From assembly GCA_006226775.1 (NCBI GenBank), contig SBGD01000032.1, positions 1 through 39,513 of the forward strand: a stretch of DNA of 39,513 nt. The letters run 5' to 3'. This document shows positions 14,633 to 25,017 of this stretch, piece by piece. A model generated the notes under the pieces. It made no database searches. It saw only the letters and a list, made by a program, of their open reading frames with translations, and was not told where the DNA came from. The DNA comes from Paracoccaceae bacterium. GTDB lineage: Bacteria > Pseudomonadota > Alphaproteobacteria > Rhodobacterales > Rhodobacteraceae. Numbering within the stretch: the stretch's first letter is position 1; the number at the start of each line of letters is the position of its first letter. The position numbers and the translations under genes were made by a program.

Positions 14633-16831
14633 TCAGCGCCGCCCGCCACCGAAGATATCGCGCAGCACCTGTTCCACCAGGTTGTCCACCACCGGGCCGA
14701 CCGGCTGCGGGCGGCGCGGTTGCTGCTGCTGGGCCTGCGGTTGCGGTTGCGGCGGCGGGGCCGCGCGCTGGGGCACGGTCATCGGCAATTCGCGCACCGG
14801 CAGGCCCTCGTGGACCCGCACCATGGTCTCGTGCCAGATCTCGGCCGGCAGCCCGCCGCCGGTGACGCCCGACAGTGGCGTGTTGTCGTCATAACCCATC
14901 CAGACCCCGGCGACGTAATCCGCCGTGAAGCCGATGAACCAGGCATCCCGCGCCGCCTGGGTGGTGCCGGTCTTGCCCGCCGCCGGACGATCCGGCAGGG
15001 CGGCGCGGCGGCCCGAGCCTTCGGTCACCACCTTGGACATCATGTAGGTCAGCGACCGCGCCGCCTCTTCCTGGATCACCCGTTCGCCCATGCCGCCCGC
15101 GGTGTCCATCAGCGGTGTGTCCTCGCCCAGAAGCTTCAACTCGACCAGCCCGTAGGGCTTGACCGAAGACCCGCCGTTGAGAATGCCCGCATAGGCCCCC
15201 ACCATCTCGATCAGCGTCGATTCCGAGGCGCCCAGCGCCATGGCCGGCGTATCCGTCAGCGTGGTGTCGATGCCGAAATCATAGGCCACCTTCTGCACCA
15301 GGTCGCGGCCCATCGCCTCGGAGATCTTGACCGCCGGGATGTTCAGGGAATTCTTCAGGGCATCGGTCAGCGTCACCAGACCCTTGTAATCATTGGTGTA
15401 ATTCTTCGGACACCATTCGCCCGAGCCGGGAATGTCCAGGCAATAGGGTTCGTCGCGCACCATGTCGAGAGGCGAATAGCCCATCTCCATCGCGGTGGCA
15501 TAGACGAAGGGTTTGAAAGATGATCCGGTCTGGCGCTTGGCCTGGGTGGCGCGGTTGAACACGCCCGAGACCTTGGTCTTGCGCCCGCCCACCATGGCGC
15601 GCACCGCGCCGTCGGCGGACATCACCACGATGGCGGCCTGGGCTTTCGATCCTTCGCGCACCTTGTTTTCAAAGATGACTTTCATCGCGTCTTCCGCCGC
15701 CTTCTGGATGCGCTGGTCCAGCGTGGTGCGGATGATGACATCCTCGGTGGTGTTGCGGGTGAAGAATTCCGGCCCCGAGGACATCACCCAATCGGCGAAA
15801 TAGCCACCCGCCTCGGCCTCGGCGGCGTCGGACAGCACGGCGGGGGCGTCCTGCGCCTGCTGCGCCTCGGTCGCGGTCAGGTAGCCCTGTTCCTCCATCA
15901 GCCGGATCACCGTCGCGGCGCGGCGCTGCGAGCGTTCGAGGTTGTTGGTCGGCGCATAGCGCGTCGGCGCCACCAGCAGCCCGGCCAGCATCGCCGCCTC
16001 CGCCGGTTGCACCTCGTTGGCGGACTTGCCGAAATAGCGCTGCGAGGCGGCCTCGAACCCGCGCGAGCCTTCGCCGAGGAAGGCGCGGTTGAGATAGATC
16101 GTCAGGATCTCGTCCTTGGAATACTTGACCTCCATGGCGATGGCATAGGTCGCTTCCTTGATCTTGCGCCAGAGCGAGCCTTCGCGGCAGTCCGCCTCGT
16201 AGGCGCGTTCGCTCTCCCAGTCGGCCTCGACATAAGGCGTGCCGAGGCAGATCAGCTTGGCGGTCTGCTGGGTGATGGTCGAGCCGCCATGGCCCGACAG
16301 CGGCCCGCGGCCTTCGCTGAGGTTGATCTTGATGGCGCTGGCGACGCCGCGCGGCGAGATGCCGAAATGCTGGTAGAAGCGCTTGTCCTCGGTGGCGACC
16401 ACCGCGTTGCGCAGGTGCGGCGAGACCGTGGCAGCGTCGATCGCCCCGCCGAACTGTTCGCCGCGCCAGGCAAAGACCTCGCCGCCCGCATCCAGCATGG
16501 TGACCGAGCCCCGGGCGCGACCATCGAGCAATTCCTGCACCTCGGGCAGGGTAGAGTGGTAATAGGCCACCCCCGCGCCGATCAGCAGCGCGATCACCGC
16601 CGTGACCCGCAGCACGGTCTTCAGCACCAGCCCGACCACCCAGCGCAGCGCCCCGGCCAGATAGCCGATCGGCCCGCGCCGCACCGGCTTGCGCCGTGCC
16701 GCGGCGGGCTTCCTTTTCGGCGCCGGTTTCTTCTTCGGCGTGGCCCGCGTGCCCGACGCGGTCGCGGCACTTTTCGACCCGTACCGCTTGTCGGCCACAA
16801 GGCGGGTTTTCCGACCTTTGGAATCACTCAT
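14633..16831 (-). CDS. PBP1-type bifunctional peptidoglycan glycosyltransferase/transpeptidase
   Basis: Polymerises lipid II and cross-links the strands in the periplasm. The 732-residue product has a very basic cytoplasmic tail (1-55), one transmembrane helix (about 68-90), a GT51 domain and a transpeptidase domain. GT51 shows ATEDKRFYQHFG (146-157, catalytic Glu148) and GGSTITQQ (182-189). The transpeptidase shows SSFK (Ser437), SLN (495-497) and KTGT (620-623). A proline/glutamine-rich C-terminal tail follows. I used ATG 16831 (MSDSKGRK) because upstream codons look non-coding. Domain order and length suit a PBP1A-like or PBP1B-like enzyme; I do not assign a letter. It is divergent from glnK. 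Confidence 0.95.
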   Translation of the reverse strand: MSDSKGRKTRLVADKRYGSKSAATASGTRATPKKKPAPKRKPAAARRKPVRRGPIGYLAGALRWVVGLVLKTVLRVTAVIALLIGAGVAYYHSTLPEVQELLDGRARGSVTMLDAGGEVFAWRGEQFGGAIDAATVSPHLRNAVVATEDKRFYQHFGISPRGVASAIKINLSEGRGPLSGHGGSTITQQTAKLICLGTPYVEADWESERAYEADCREGSLWRKIKEATYAIAMEVKYSKDEILTIYLNRAFLGEGSRGFEAASQRYFGKSANEVQPAEAAMLAGLLVAPTRYAPTNNLERSQRRAATVIRLMEEQGYLTATEAQQAQDAPAVLSDAAEAEAGGYFADWVMSSGPEFFTRNTTEDVIIRTTLDQRIQKAAEDAMKVIFENKVREGSKAQAAIVVMSADGAVRAMVGGRKTKVSGVFNRATQAKRQTGSSFKPFVYATAMEMGYSPLDMVRDEPYCLDIPGSGEWCPKNYTNDYKGLVTLTDALKNSLNIPAVKISEAMGRDLVQKVAYDFGIDTTLTDTPAMALGASESTLIEMVGAYAGILNGGSSVKPYGLVELKLLGEDTPLMDTAGGMGERVIQEEAARSLTYMMSKVVTEGSGRRAALPDRPAAGKTGTTQAARDAWFIGFTADYVAGVWMGYDDNTPLSGVTGGGLPAEIWHETMVRVHEGLPVRELPMTVPQRAAPPPQPQPQAQQQQPRRPQPVGPVVDNLVEQVLRDIFGGGRR

Positions 16832-16955
16832 GTCACTGACCTGCTCGGGCTTTGTTCTTTTGTCGCAAACTAACCTGTCCGGCGCCGGAAGTTTAGGCCG
16901 AGGCCGCGCGCGCACCGTTTATTTACCGATTAATTTCCGTGCAACAGCAGCATTG

Positions 16956-16971
16956 CGCCCAAAAAACGGGC
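16956..16971. promoter_or_regulatory. Possible NtrC-type site upstream of glnK-amtB
   Basis: CGCC, nine bases, then GGC lies in the PBP1/glnK intergenic region; with its flanks it forms TTGCGCCC-AAAAA-ACGGGCAA, a dyad. I recall CGCC-N9-GGC as the half-conserved pattern bound by NtrC in Rhodobacter capsulatus, where nitrogen genes use NtrC without sigma-54. The position, about 120 bp ahead of a PII gene, fits, but a motif this short can occur by chance. Confidence 0.35.
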
Positions 16972-17091
16972 AAAAACCTCGCAACATCTCTCTTTTCGGG
17001 CCGCAAAACCTTCACCCCCCGCGCCGCACCCCGCTTTTCTGCAGGTGCGAAATCCGTGGGCCCGAAGGGTCGCCTACCGAAAGGGAAGAAC

Positions 17092-17430
17092 GTGAAACTC
17101 ATCATTGCGACAATCAAGCCGTTCAAGCTTGAAGAGGTGCGCGAGGCGCTGACCGGGATCGGCGTGCGCGGCATGATGGTGACCGAGATCAAGGGCTTCG
17201 GCTCGCAGTCCGGCCACACCGAGATTTACCGCGGCGCCGAATATGCCGTGAACTTCGTGCCCAAGGTCAAGCTCGAGCTGGTCGTCAGCGCCGCGCTGGC
17301 CGACCAGGTCGTCGAAACCATCACCAGAACCGCCCAGACCGGCAAGATCGGCGACGGCAAGATCTTCGTGCTCGACGTGGCACAGGCCGTGCGCGTGCGC
17401 ACCGCAGAAACCAATGAAGACGCGCTGTGA
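17092..17430 (+). CDS. glnK: PII nitrogen regulatory protein (GlnK type)
   Basis: A trimeric signal protein that senses 2-oxoglutarate, ATP/ADP and nitrogen status and controls AmtB, glutamine synthetase modification and NtrB. The 112-residue product is full length. The uridylylation site is Tyr51 in the T-loop sequence YRGAEYAVNF, and the B-loop TGKIGDGKIFV is present. The start is GTG 17092 (MKLIIATIKPFKL) behind AAAGGGAAGAA; longer frames add non-PII sequence. It lies 26 bp upstream of amtB, the usual glnK-amtB pair, so at low ammonium it should be induced with the transporter and block it when ammonium returns. This is from family knowledge. Confidence 0.96.
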   Translation: MKLIIATIKPFKLEEVREALTGIGVRGMMVTEIKGFGSQSGHTEIYRGAEYAVNFVPKVKLELVVSAALADQVVETITRTAQTGKIGDGKIFVLDVAQAVRVRTAETNEDAL

Positions 17431-17456
17431 CGCGCAGCGCCCGAGGGGAAACAACC

Positions 17457-18797
<1,341 letters not shown>

Positions 18798-18820
18798 GCT
18801 TTGGCTGGTATGAATAAAGA

Positions 18821-18850
18821 GGGCCTGGGCGGAAACGTCCGGGCCTTTTT
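18821..18850 (+). terminator. Rho-independent terminator of glnK-amtB
   Basis: A 10-bp stem (GGCCTGGGCG with CGTCCGGGCC, two G-U pairs) with a GAAA tetraloop is followed at once by TTTTT (18846-18850). It begins 24 bases after the amtB stop. This is the clearest intrinsic terminator in the window. Confidence 0.92.
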
Positions 18851-18861
18851 CCCATTGACGA

Positions 18862-19025
18862 AAGCCGCGCATCGTCGGGCCGGGGCGCGGCGATTCAACG
18901 GATCTTCTGAGCACTTTATCTCTGAAGTTCCGAAATAGCCCTGTACGACGCGCCAACGGCACCCAAATCGCCGTGCCGTGGGTCGGCACGACGATGCGCG
19001 GCGGCTTCGCCGCTTGTTAACGCGC
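18862..19025 (+). repeat. Dispersed intergenic repeat, copy B
   Basis: From AAGCCGCGCATCGTCGGGCC to GTTAACGCGC this block aligns with 27461-27648. Long shared runs include the first 33 bases, GACGCGCCAAC, CAAATCGCCGTGCCGTGGG and GCGCGGCGGCTTCGCCGCT. The middle drifts, and a 20-odd base CATGCC hairpin present in copy C is absent. The amtB-mutL gap (18798-19108) holds only this block and the terminator; I see no gene there. Confidence 0.8.
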
Positions 19026-19108
19026 TGGGAAAAAGCACGACCGGAGTCTCCATGGGCCCCTTAGAACCCCCTCGCAGAATCAGCCCTCTCCATGCTAGGT
19101 CTAGCGTC

Positions 19109-20971
19109 ATGAAGGACGCCAACCCCAATATCCGCGACAGAGACGCCCCCGTCATCCGCCAACTCGACGAGTCGGCGGTCAACCGCATTGCCGCCGGCGA
19201 AGTGGTCGAGCGCCCCGCCTCTGCCGTCAAGGAACTGGTGGAAAACGCCCTCGACGCCGGTGCCACCCGCATCGAGATCGACGTCGCCGCCGGCGGCAAG
19301 TCCCTGATCCGCGTGCGCGACAACGGCTGCGGCATGTCTGCTGCACAACTGCCGCTGGCGCTCTCGCGCCATGCCACCTCCAAGATCGACGGCTCCGACC
19401 TGCTCGACATCCACTCCTTCGGTTTCCGCGGCGAGGCGCTGCCCAGCCTCGGCGCCGTCGGGCGGCTCACCATCACCTCGCGCGCCGCGGGCGAGGCCGC
19501 CGCCGAGATCCGCGTCGAGGGCGGCGCTAATGCCCCCGTCAAACCCGCCGCCTGCAACCGTGGCGCCACGGTCGAGCTGCGCGATCTCTTCTTCGCCACC
19601 CCCGCGCGGCTGAAATTCCTGCGCTCGGACCGCGCCGAGATGCAGGCGATCTCGGACGTGGTCAAGCGCCTCGCCATGGCCGAGCCCTTCGTCGGCTTCA
19701 CCCTGCGCGACGTCACCGGCGACACCGACCGCGTCAGCTTCCGCGCCGAGCCGCAATCGGGCGAATTGTTCGACGCGCTGAATGGCCGCCTGACCCAGAT
19801 CCTGGGCCGTGAGTTCACCGAGAACGCCGTGCCGCTCGATGCCGAGCGCGAAGGGCTGCACCTGACCGGCTTTGCCGCGCTGCCGACCTATTCGCGCGGC
19901 TCGGCGGTGGCGCAATACATGTTCGTCAATGGCCGCCCGGTGCGCGACAAGCTGTTCTACGGCGCGCTGCGCGGCGCCTATGCCGATTTCCTCAGCCGCG
20001 ACCGGCACCCCGCCGTGGCGCTGTTTGTCGACTGCGACCCGCACCTGGTCGACGTCAACGTGCACCCGGCGAAATCCGAGGTCCGCTTCCGCGATCCCGG
20101 CCTTGCGCGTGGCCTGATCGTTTCGGGCCTGCGCCATGCCCTGGCCGACGCGGGCCACCGCGCCTCGACCACCGTGGCGGGCGCGACGCTGGGCGCGATG
20201 ACGCCGGAAGTGATCGAGCCGCGCGTCTACCAGATGGACCGGTCCGGCCAGCGCTGGGCGCCCGACCGGCCCTCCGCCGCCGCGCGCGACGCCGCCTTCC
20301 AGGCGCAATCGCCGGGTTTCCGCGAGATGGCGGGGGCCTACAGCGCAAGGGTCGAACCCCGCGGCGAGGAAAGCCCGCACGGGCTTGAGGAGCGTCCCCT
20401 CGGCGCCGCCCGCGCCCAGGTGCACGAGAATTACATCATCGCCCAGACCGAAACCGGCATCGTGCTGGTCGACCAGCACGCCGCCCATGAGCGGCTGGTC
20501 TACGAGCGGCTCAAACGCCAGGCGGCGGACACCGGCATCGCCGCCCAGGCGCTGCTGATCCCCGAGGTGGTGGAGCTCTCCGACACCGATTGCGCGCTGC
20601 TGCTGGAGCACGCGGGCGCGCTGCATGACCTCGGCCTTGCCATCGAGCCCTTCGGCGGCAGCGCGGTGGCGGTGCGCGAGACCCCGGCGATCCTCGGCGA
20701 GGTCAATGCCGCGGCGATGGTGCGCGACATTCTCGACGAACTCCACGATCTCGGCCAATCCGCGCAGCTGAAAGACCGGATCGACGCCATCCTCAGCCGC
20801 GTTGCCTGTCACGGCTCGATCCGCTCCGGCCGAAGGATGCAGGCCGAGGAGATGAACGCGCTCCTGCGCGAGATGGAGGCGACGCCGCATTCCGGCCAGT
20901 GCAACCACGGGCGGCCCACCTACGTGGAACTGAAACTGAGCGATATCGAAAGGCTTTTCGGGCGCACATGA
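19109..20971 (+). CDS. mutL: DNA mismatch repair protein MutL
   Basis: Couples mismatch recognition by MutS to strand removal. With ATG 19109 the protein has 620 residues; ATG 19052 would add 19 poorly coding residues. The GHKL ATPase motifs are [13 protein letters not shown] (catalytic Glu42), DNGCGM (71-76) and GFRGEA (105-110). The C-terminal domain has the endonuclease motif DQHA-x2-E-x4-E (from Asp455), ACHGSIR and QCNHGRPT, all zinc/metal ligands of nicking MutL proteins. This agrees with a bacterium lacking MutH. rmuC begins inside the mutL stop codon, a 4-bp overlap, so the two repair-linked genes are translationally coupled. Confidence 0.97.
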   Translation: MKDANPNIRDRDAPVIRQLDESAVNRIAAGEVVERPASAVKELVENALDAGATRIEIDVAAGGKSLIRVRDNGCGMSAAQLPLALSRHATSKIDGSDLLDIHSFGFRGEALPSLGAVGRLTITSRAAGEAAAEIRVEGGANAPVKPAACNRGATVELRDLFFATPARLKFLRSDRAEMQAISDVVKRLAMAEPFVGFTLRDVTGDTDRVSFRAEPQSGELFDALNGRLTQILGREFTENAVPLDAEREGLHLTGFAALPTYSRGSAVAQYMFVNGRPVRDKLFYGALRGAYADFLSRDRHPAVALFVDCDPHLVDVNVHPAKSEVRFRDPGLARGLIVSGLRHALADAGHRASTTVAGATLGAMTPEVIEPRVYQMDRSGQRWAPDRPSAAARDAAFQAQSPGFREMAGAYSARVEPRGEESPHGLEERPLGAARAQVHENYIIAQTETGIVLVDQHAAHERLVYERLKRQAADTGIAAQALLIPEVVELSDTDCALLLEHAGALHDLGLAIEPFGGSAVAVRETPAILGEVNAAAMVRDILDELHDLGQSAQLKDRIDAILSRVACHGSIRSGRRMQAEEMNALLREMEATPHSGQCNHGRPTYVELKLSDIERLFGRT

Positions 20972-22182
20972 TCCGGATCGGCGACCTGTCCCTGGCGCTC
21001 GACGATCCCCTGAGCCTCGCGGCGCTGGCCGGGCTTGCGGTTCTGGTGCTGATCCTCTGGCTGCTGATCGCCGCGGTGCGCGCCGCCGGCCGCACCGCGC
21101 GGCTGGCCGCACCGCTGGCGCAGCAGATCGGCGCGCTGGGCCAGCGGGTGCAGGGGCTCAGCGACGGGCAGGAACGGCTCACCGGCGGGCTGCATCACGT
21201 CGGCGAGGCGCAGGCGCAAAGCCAGATCCGGATGCTGCAGATGATGGAGGAACGCCTCGCGCAGGTGCAGCAGCAGATGACCGAGAACCTGCACGGCTCG
21301 GCCCGGCGCACCGCCAGATCGCTGGGCGAATTGCAGGAGCGGCTGACCGCCATCGACAAGGCGCAGGACAATATCACCAAGCTCTCGGGCGACGTGCTGA
21401 GCCTGCAGGACATCCTGTCGAACAAGCAGACCCGCGGCGCCTTTGGCGAGATCCAGCTGCATGACATCGTGCTCAAGGCGCTGCCCTCGGACAGCTACAC
21501 GCTGCAGGCCACGCTCTCCAATGGCCGGCGCGTGGATTGCCTGATCCACCTGCCCAATCCGCCGGGGCCCATTGCCATCGACTCGAAGTTCCCGCTGGAG
21601 GCCTACGAGGCCCTGCGCCGCGCCGACAGCGAGGAACGGGTCAAGCGCGCCGCGCAGCAGCTGCGCCAGTCTCTGCGCAAGCACATCAAGGACATTTCCG
21701 AGCGCTACATCCTCGACGGCGAGACCGCCGAAGGCGCGCTGATGTTCCTGCCCTCCGAGGCGGTCTATGCCGAACTGCACGCCAATTTCCCCGAGGTGGT
21801 GCGCGAAGGTTTCGACGCCCGGGTCTGGATCGTCTCGCCCACCACCTGCATGGCGACGCTGAACACCATGCGGGCGATCCTGAAGGACGCGCGGATGCGC
21901 GAACAGGCGGGCGCGATCCGCCGCGAGTTGGGGCTCTTGTTTGCCGATGTCGAGCGGCTGGGCTCGCGGGTGGAAAACCTCGACCGGCATTTCGGCCAGG
22001 CGGCGCGGGACATCTCCGAGATCAAGATCAGCGCCGACAAGGCCGGGCGGAGGGCGCGCCGGCTCGACAATTTCGATTTCGAGGAACTGGCCCCCGATCC
22101 GGACGAGACCGTGGTGCCGCTGGCGCAACCCAAGGTCACGCGCGCGCCGCTGCCTGCCTCGGACCACCCGCCCCGGACCTGA
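20968..22182 (+). CDS. rmuC: RmuC-family DNA recombination protein
   Basis: RmuC proteins limit inversions at short inverted repeats, and carry a predicted PD-(D/E)xK-like nuclease core. The 404-residue product has one N-terminal transmembrane helix (about 17-38), a long coiled coil (about 45-145) and the conserved core [21 protein letters not shown], then a [16 protein letters not shown] segment with the Asp-x-Lys signature, and [11 protein letters not shown]. The ATG overlaps the mutL stop by 4 bp. The last codons and the TGA stop lie inside a REP-like palindrome (22171-22189), so the C-terminal residues PRT are encoded by repeat DNA. Confidence 0.93.
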   Translation: MIRIGDLSLALDDPLSLAALAGLAVLVLILWLLIAAVRAAGRTARLAAPLAQQIGALGQRVQGLSDGQERLTGGLHHVGEAQAQSQIRMLQMMEERLAQVQQQMTENLHGSARRTARSLGELQERLTAIDKAQDNITKLSGDVLSLQDILSNKQTRGAFGEIQLHDIVLKALPSDSYTLQATLSNGRRVDCLIHLPNPPGPIAIDSKFPLEAYEALRRADSEERVKRAAQQLRQSLRKHIKDISERYILDGETAEGALMFLPSEAVYAELHANFPEVVREGFDARVWIVSPTTCMATLNTMRAILKDARMREQAGAIRRELGLLFADVERLGSRVENLDRHFGQAARDISEIKISADKAGRRARRLDNFDFEELAPDPDETVVPLAQPKVTRAPLPASDHPPRT

Positions 22183-22228
22183 TCCGGGGCCTCATGGCCA
22201 ACCGGGAGGTCCCGGATCAGGTCCGGGA
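22171..22228. repeat. REP-like double palindrome, full copy overlapping the rmuC stop
   Basis: Two palindromes, CCCCGGACCTGATCCGGGG (22171-22189) and CCCGGATCAGGTCCGGG (22211-22227), are inverted copies of each other around a spacer containing CTCATGGCC. The same CTCATGGCC spacer and GGG-rich arms recur at 36180-36248, and one arm recurs at 3756-3780. The element can fold into one long hairpin and lies between the convergent rmuC and chrR genes, so it may serve as a two-way terminator. Confidence 0.8.
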
Positions 22229-22257
22229 CCCGGTGGCGCGGGGACAGGGGGCGCGGC

Positions 22258-22905
22258 TCAGATGCCGAGGAAGGGCTGGGCCAGGCGCGGCAGCAGGCGG
22301 CGGAACTTCAGCGGTGCATCGGTGACCGCGAGGCAGATGCAATCCTCGCCGATATCGGCCACCGGCGTGTGCTGATCGGCCTCGGTCGCGAGTTCGATAT
22401 CACCGGGGCCGAAGCGGTCCTCCTCGTCGAAGAACGCGCCGCGCAGCACCAGCGTCATCTCGAGCCCGTTGTGGCTGTGGTCCGGCATCGCCGCCCCGGC
22501 CGGGATGAACAGCAGCCGCGCGGTGGCCGCGTCCGAGGTCTTGAGCACCGCCTGTTTCACCCCCATGCCGACCGGCCGCCAGGCCACGTCGGCCAGCGAA
22601 CCGCCGATGTAATCGGCCAGCGGGCGCGGCACATCGCTGCGCCGCGGGGCCGGCGCGGGTGGCGCCGCGTCCCCGGCGTGGATCATCGCCAGTGTCGCGG
22701 CCAGCGCGCTGGCGCTCATGTCGACGGTTTCGGTCTCGGCCAGAAGGGCGCCGCCGACGCAATCGTAGCTTTCGACCGCCGCCCGGCAGGCGTCGCACAT
22801 CGAGACATGGGTGGCGATGGCGAGGTTGAAGGCCTCCGGCAGGGTGCCCGCGGAATAGGCCATCAGCAGGGCCTCGGTCAGGTGGTGTCTGATCGTGTCG
22901 CTCAT
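22258..22905 (-). CDS. chrR: ChrR family zinc-binding anti-sigma factor with cupin domain
   Basis: Holds RpoE inactive until singlet oxygen or organic peroxide triggers release. The 215-residue protein has the zinc anti-sigma domain at the N-terminus, with ligands His7/His8, His33, Cys37 and Cys40 (HVSMCDAC), then a C-terminal cupin of about 100 residues with HSHNGLEMTLVLRGAF and a later DQHTP segment that would supply metal ligands. This is the two-domain ChrR layout known from Rhodobacter sphaeroides. Its ATG at 22905 overlaps the rpoE stop by 4 bp, which keeps sigma and anti-sigma in balance. It ends near a REP-like hairpin shared with rmuC. Confidence 0.96.
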   Translation of the reverse strand: MSDTIRHHLTEALLMAYSAGTLPEAFNLAIATHVSMCDACRAAVESYDCVGGALLAETETVDMSASALAATLAMIHAGDAAPPAPAPRRSDVPRPLADYIGGSLADVAWRPVGMGVKQAVLKTSDAATARLLFIPAGAAMPDHSHNGLEMTLVLRGAFFDEEDRFGPGDIELATEADQHTPVADIGEDCICLAVTDAPLKFRRLLPRLAQPFLGI

Positions 22906-23468
22906 TGTCTTTGCCTCATCGCGTGGCGCAAACGGTCCAGCGCCAATCTGATCCGGGACTTGATCGTGCCAAGCGGCAGGCCGGTGACATCGGCGATCTC
23001 GCTGTGCGACATATCGCCGAAATAGGCCTTTTCGATCAAGTCCCGCTGTTTCTGCGGAAGCTCGGCCAGGGCCGCGCTCAATTGCGCCGTCTCCTGCTGC
23101 AGCGCCAGCACATCGGCCTGGTCCGGCTCGGCCTCGGGGCCCCAGGTCAGGTCTTCGGGCTCGGGGCGGCGCTGGCGGCGTAGCACGTCGATCTTCTTGT
23201 TCCGCGCCACGGTGAAGACCCAGGTCGAGACGCTGGCGCGGGCCGGATCGAACAGATGCGCCTTCTGCCACAGCGTCGCCATCACCTCCTGGGCGCATTC
23301 CTCGGCCAGCGTGGCATCGCCGCCGCCGCGCATCAGGAAGGATTTCACCCGGGGCGCGAAATGGGCAAAGATCTCGGCAAAAGCGGTCTCGTCCTTGTCG
23401 TCGCGGATGCGGGCCACATGGGCAACCCAATCGTCTGTGCGGGCGTCTTTGCGGGTCGGTTGATCCAT
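22902..23468 (-). CDS. rpoE: ECF sigma factor RpoE (ChrR-controlled, ECF11 type)
   Basis: Directs RNA polymerase to singlet-oxygen stress genes. The 188-residue product has region 2 (ETAFAEIFAHFAPRVKSFLMR, then AEECAQEVMATLWQKAHLFDP and TWVFTVARNKKIDVLRR) and region 4 (LPQKQRDLIEKAYFGDMSHSEIA, then GLPLGTIKSRIRLALDRLR). I chose ATG 23468 (MDQPTRKD), close to the start known for R. sphaeroides RpoE; the frame stays open upstream to 23639, but that includes the promoter. A matching ECF promoter lies 116 bp ahead, so it should activate its own gene. chrR follows with a 4-bp overlap. Confidence 0.96.
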   Translation of the reverse strand: MDQPTRKDARTDDWVAHVARIRDDKDETAFAEIFAHFAPRVKSFLMRGGGDATLAEECAQEVMATLWQKAHLFDPARASVSTWVFTVARNKKIDVLRRQRRPEPEDLTWGPEAEPDQADVLALQQETAQLSAALAELPQKQRDLIEKAYFGDMSHSEIADVTGLPLGTIKSRIRLALDRLRHAMRQRQ

Positions 23469-23583
23469 CGGTTCTCGGCGTCTGTCCTGACTGGTGGGCG
23501 CAATCGCGCCCCGCGCCACATATGAGGCGGTTTCAGGTGGCATGTCACCCGCTTGCGGGATGTGCAACGCATTCATCATGTCT

Positions 23584-23613
23584 CTCTTACGGCGCGGGCC
23601 TGCCGCTGGATCA
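23584..23613 (-). promoter_or_regulatory. RpoE-type promoter driving rpoE-chrR
   Basis: Read on the reverse strand, TGATCC (23613-23608) and TAAGAG (23589-23584) are separated by 18 bases. This agrees with the -35 TGATCC and -10 TAAGA-like elements of RpoE-dependent promoters in Rhodobacter sphaeroides. The start point would be near 23576, leaving a leader of about 108 bases before the rpoE ATG. No equally good copy faces the divergent FAD operon. Confidence 0.78.
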
Positions 23614-23621
23614 CCCGGCCT

Positions 23622-23635
23622 GCGGAAAATTCCGC
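23622..23635. promoter_or_regulatory. Inverted repeat in the rpoE / FAD-oxidoreductase intergenic region
   Basis: GCGGAA-AA-TTCCGC is a perfect dyad with a two-base spacer. It lies nine bases outside the RpoE promoter on the side of the divergent operon. It may be an operator for either direction. No binding protein is suggested by the sequence. Confidence 0.35.
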
Positions 23636-23718
23636 CCATGGCAATTTCTTTTCATCCGCTGGCGCCTGGCCCCCGTACCAAGTGCAAACCCGGACAGAAA
23701 CCAGATCGGAAATCGCCC

Positions 23719-25017
23719 ATGCCCTTTGCCCCCCATGCCCGCCTTCGCCGCAGGATTGCCGTGATCGGCGGCGGCATCTCCGGACTTGGTGCGGCGCATT
23801 TCCTGGGCGATGACGCCGAGGTGACGCTGTTCGAGGCCGGCCCCAAGCTGGGCGGTCATGCGCGCACGGTGCTGGCGGGGCAATCGGGGCAGCAGCCGGC
23901 GGACACCGGGTTCATCGTCTTCAACCATGCCAATTACCCGTTGCTCACCGAGCTTTTCGACCGGCTGGACGTGCCCGTGGCGCCCAGCAACATGAGCTTT
24001 GCCGCCTCGCTGCGCGGCGGGGCGCTGGAATACGGGCTGGAGAACCTGCAGGCGGTGTTCAGCCAGCGGCGCAACATGTTCAATCCGAAGTTCCTCGGCA
24101 TGATCCGCGACATCCTGCGGTTCAATGCCCGCGCGCTGGACGCCGCGCGTGACCGGCACCAGCCGCTGGGCGATTTCCTGGCCGAGATGGGCACCGGCGA
24201 CTGGTTCCGCGACTACTACCTGCTGCCGCTCTCCGGCGCGATCTGGTCGACCCCGCCCGACCAGATCATGAACTTCCCCGCCCAGGCGCTGATCCAGTTC
24301 TTCGAGAACCACGCGCTTCTGCACCATTCCGGCCAGCACCAGTGGTACACGGTGCAGGGCGGATCGACGCAATACGTCACCCGGCTGGCGGGCGACCTGC
24401 GCCGCCGGGGCGTGGGCCTGCGCACCGGCGCGCCGGTGCAGGCGGTGCGGCGCTTCGCCGACCGGGTCGAGGTGAAACCCGAGCGCGGCGGGTGGGAGCA
24501 TTTCGACGAGGTGATCCTCGCCACCCATTCCGACGACAGCCTGCGTCTGCTGGCCGATCCGTCGGCCAATGAGACCCGGGCGCTGGGCGCGGTGCGCTAT
24601 CAGCCCAATGACATCACGCTGCATGCCGATGCCCGCGTGATGCCGCGGCGCCGGGGCTGCTGGTCGTCGTGGAACTACACCGAAGGCCCCTCGGCGCGGC
24701 AGGGCCAGATCGACCTGACCTACTGGATGAACAAGCTCCAGCCGATCCCGGCCAATGACCCGATGTTCGTCACGCTGAACACCCGCCGCCCGATCCGCGA
24801 GGATCTGATCTACGATCAGGTGACGCTGCGCCACCCGGTCTATGACCTTGCCGCGCTCAAGGGCCAGCGCGCGGTGCAGGGGTTCAACGGCGCCAACCGG
24901 ACCTGGTTCTGCGGCGCCTGGATGAAGAACGGCTTTCACGAGGATGGCCTGTCCAGTGCGCTTGACGTGGCGCAGCAGATGCTGGCCCAGAGCCCGGCCG
25001 CGGTGGCGGCGGAATGA
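23719..25017 (+). CDS. FAD-dependent oxidoreductase (amine-oxidase/NAD(P)-binding type)
   Basis: A 432-residue flavoprotein. The N-terminus has the dinucleotide-binding motif AVIGGGISGLGAAHFL followed by an acidic strand end and GGHARTV, as in the amine oxidoreductase superfamily that includes phytoene desaturases. I used ATG 23719 (MPFAPHARL) behind CGGAAA; the longer frame would cross the rpoE promoter. It heads a four-gene operon with 4-bp overlaps throughout (DUF1365, DUF3833, SDR). In R. sphaeroides, a related FAD protein beside similar genes belongs to the sigma-E response and, as I recall, acts as a desaturase (UfaD) in furan fatty acid formation. Its reaction here is inference; no methyltransferase partner is in the cluster. 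Confidence 0.88.
   Translation: MPFAPHARLRRRIAVIGGGISGLGAAHFLGDDAEVTLFEAGPKLGGHARTVLAGQSGQQPADTGFIVFNHANYPLLTELFDRLDVPVAPSNMSFAASLRGGALEYGLENLQAVFSQRRNMFNPKFLGMIRDILRFNARALDAARDRHQPLGDFLAEMGTGDWFRDYYLLPLSGAIWSTPPDQIMNFPAQALIQFFENHALLHHSGQHQWYTVQGGSTQYVTRLAGDLRRRGVGLRTGAPVQAVRRFADRVEVKPERGGWEHFDEVILATHSDDSLRLLADPSANETRALGAVRYQPNDITLHADARVMPRRRGCWSSWNYTEGPSARQGQIDLTYWMNKLQPIPANDPMFVTLNTRRPIREDLIYDQVTLRHPVYDLAALKGQRAVQGFNGANRTWFCGAWMKNGFHEDGLSSALDVAQQMLAQSPAAVAAE

Noticed and set aside
22258-23430. 390-residue protein containing ChrR
   Set aside because: The N-terminal half is an out-of-frame reading of rpoE; ChrR starts at 22905 in the usual 4-bp overlap.
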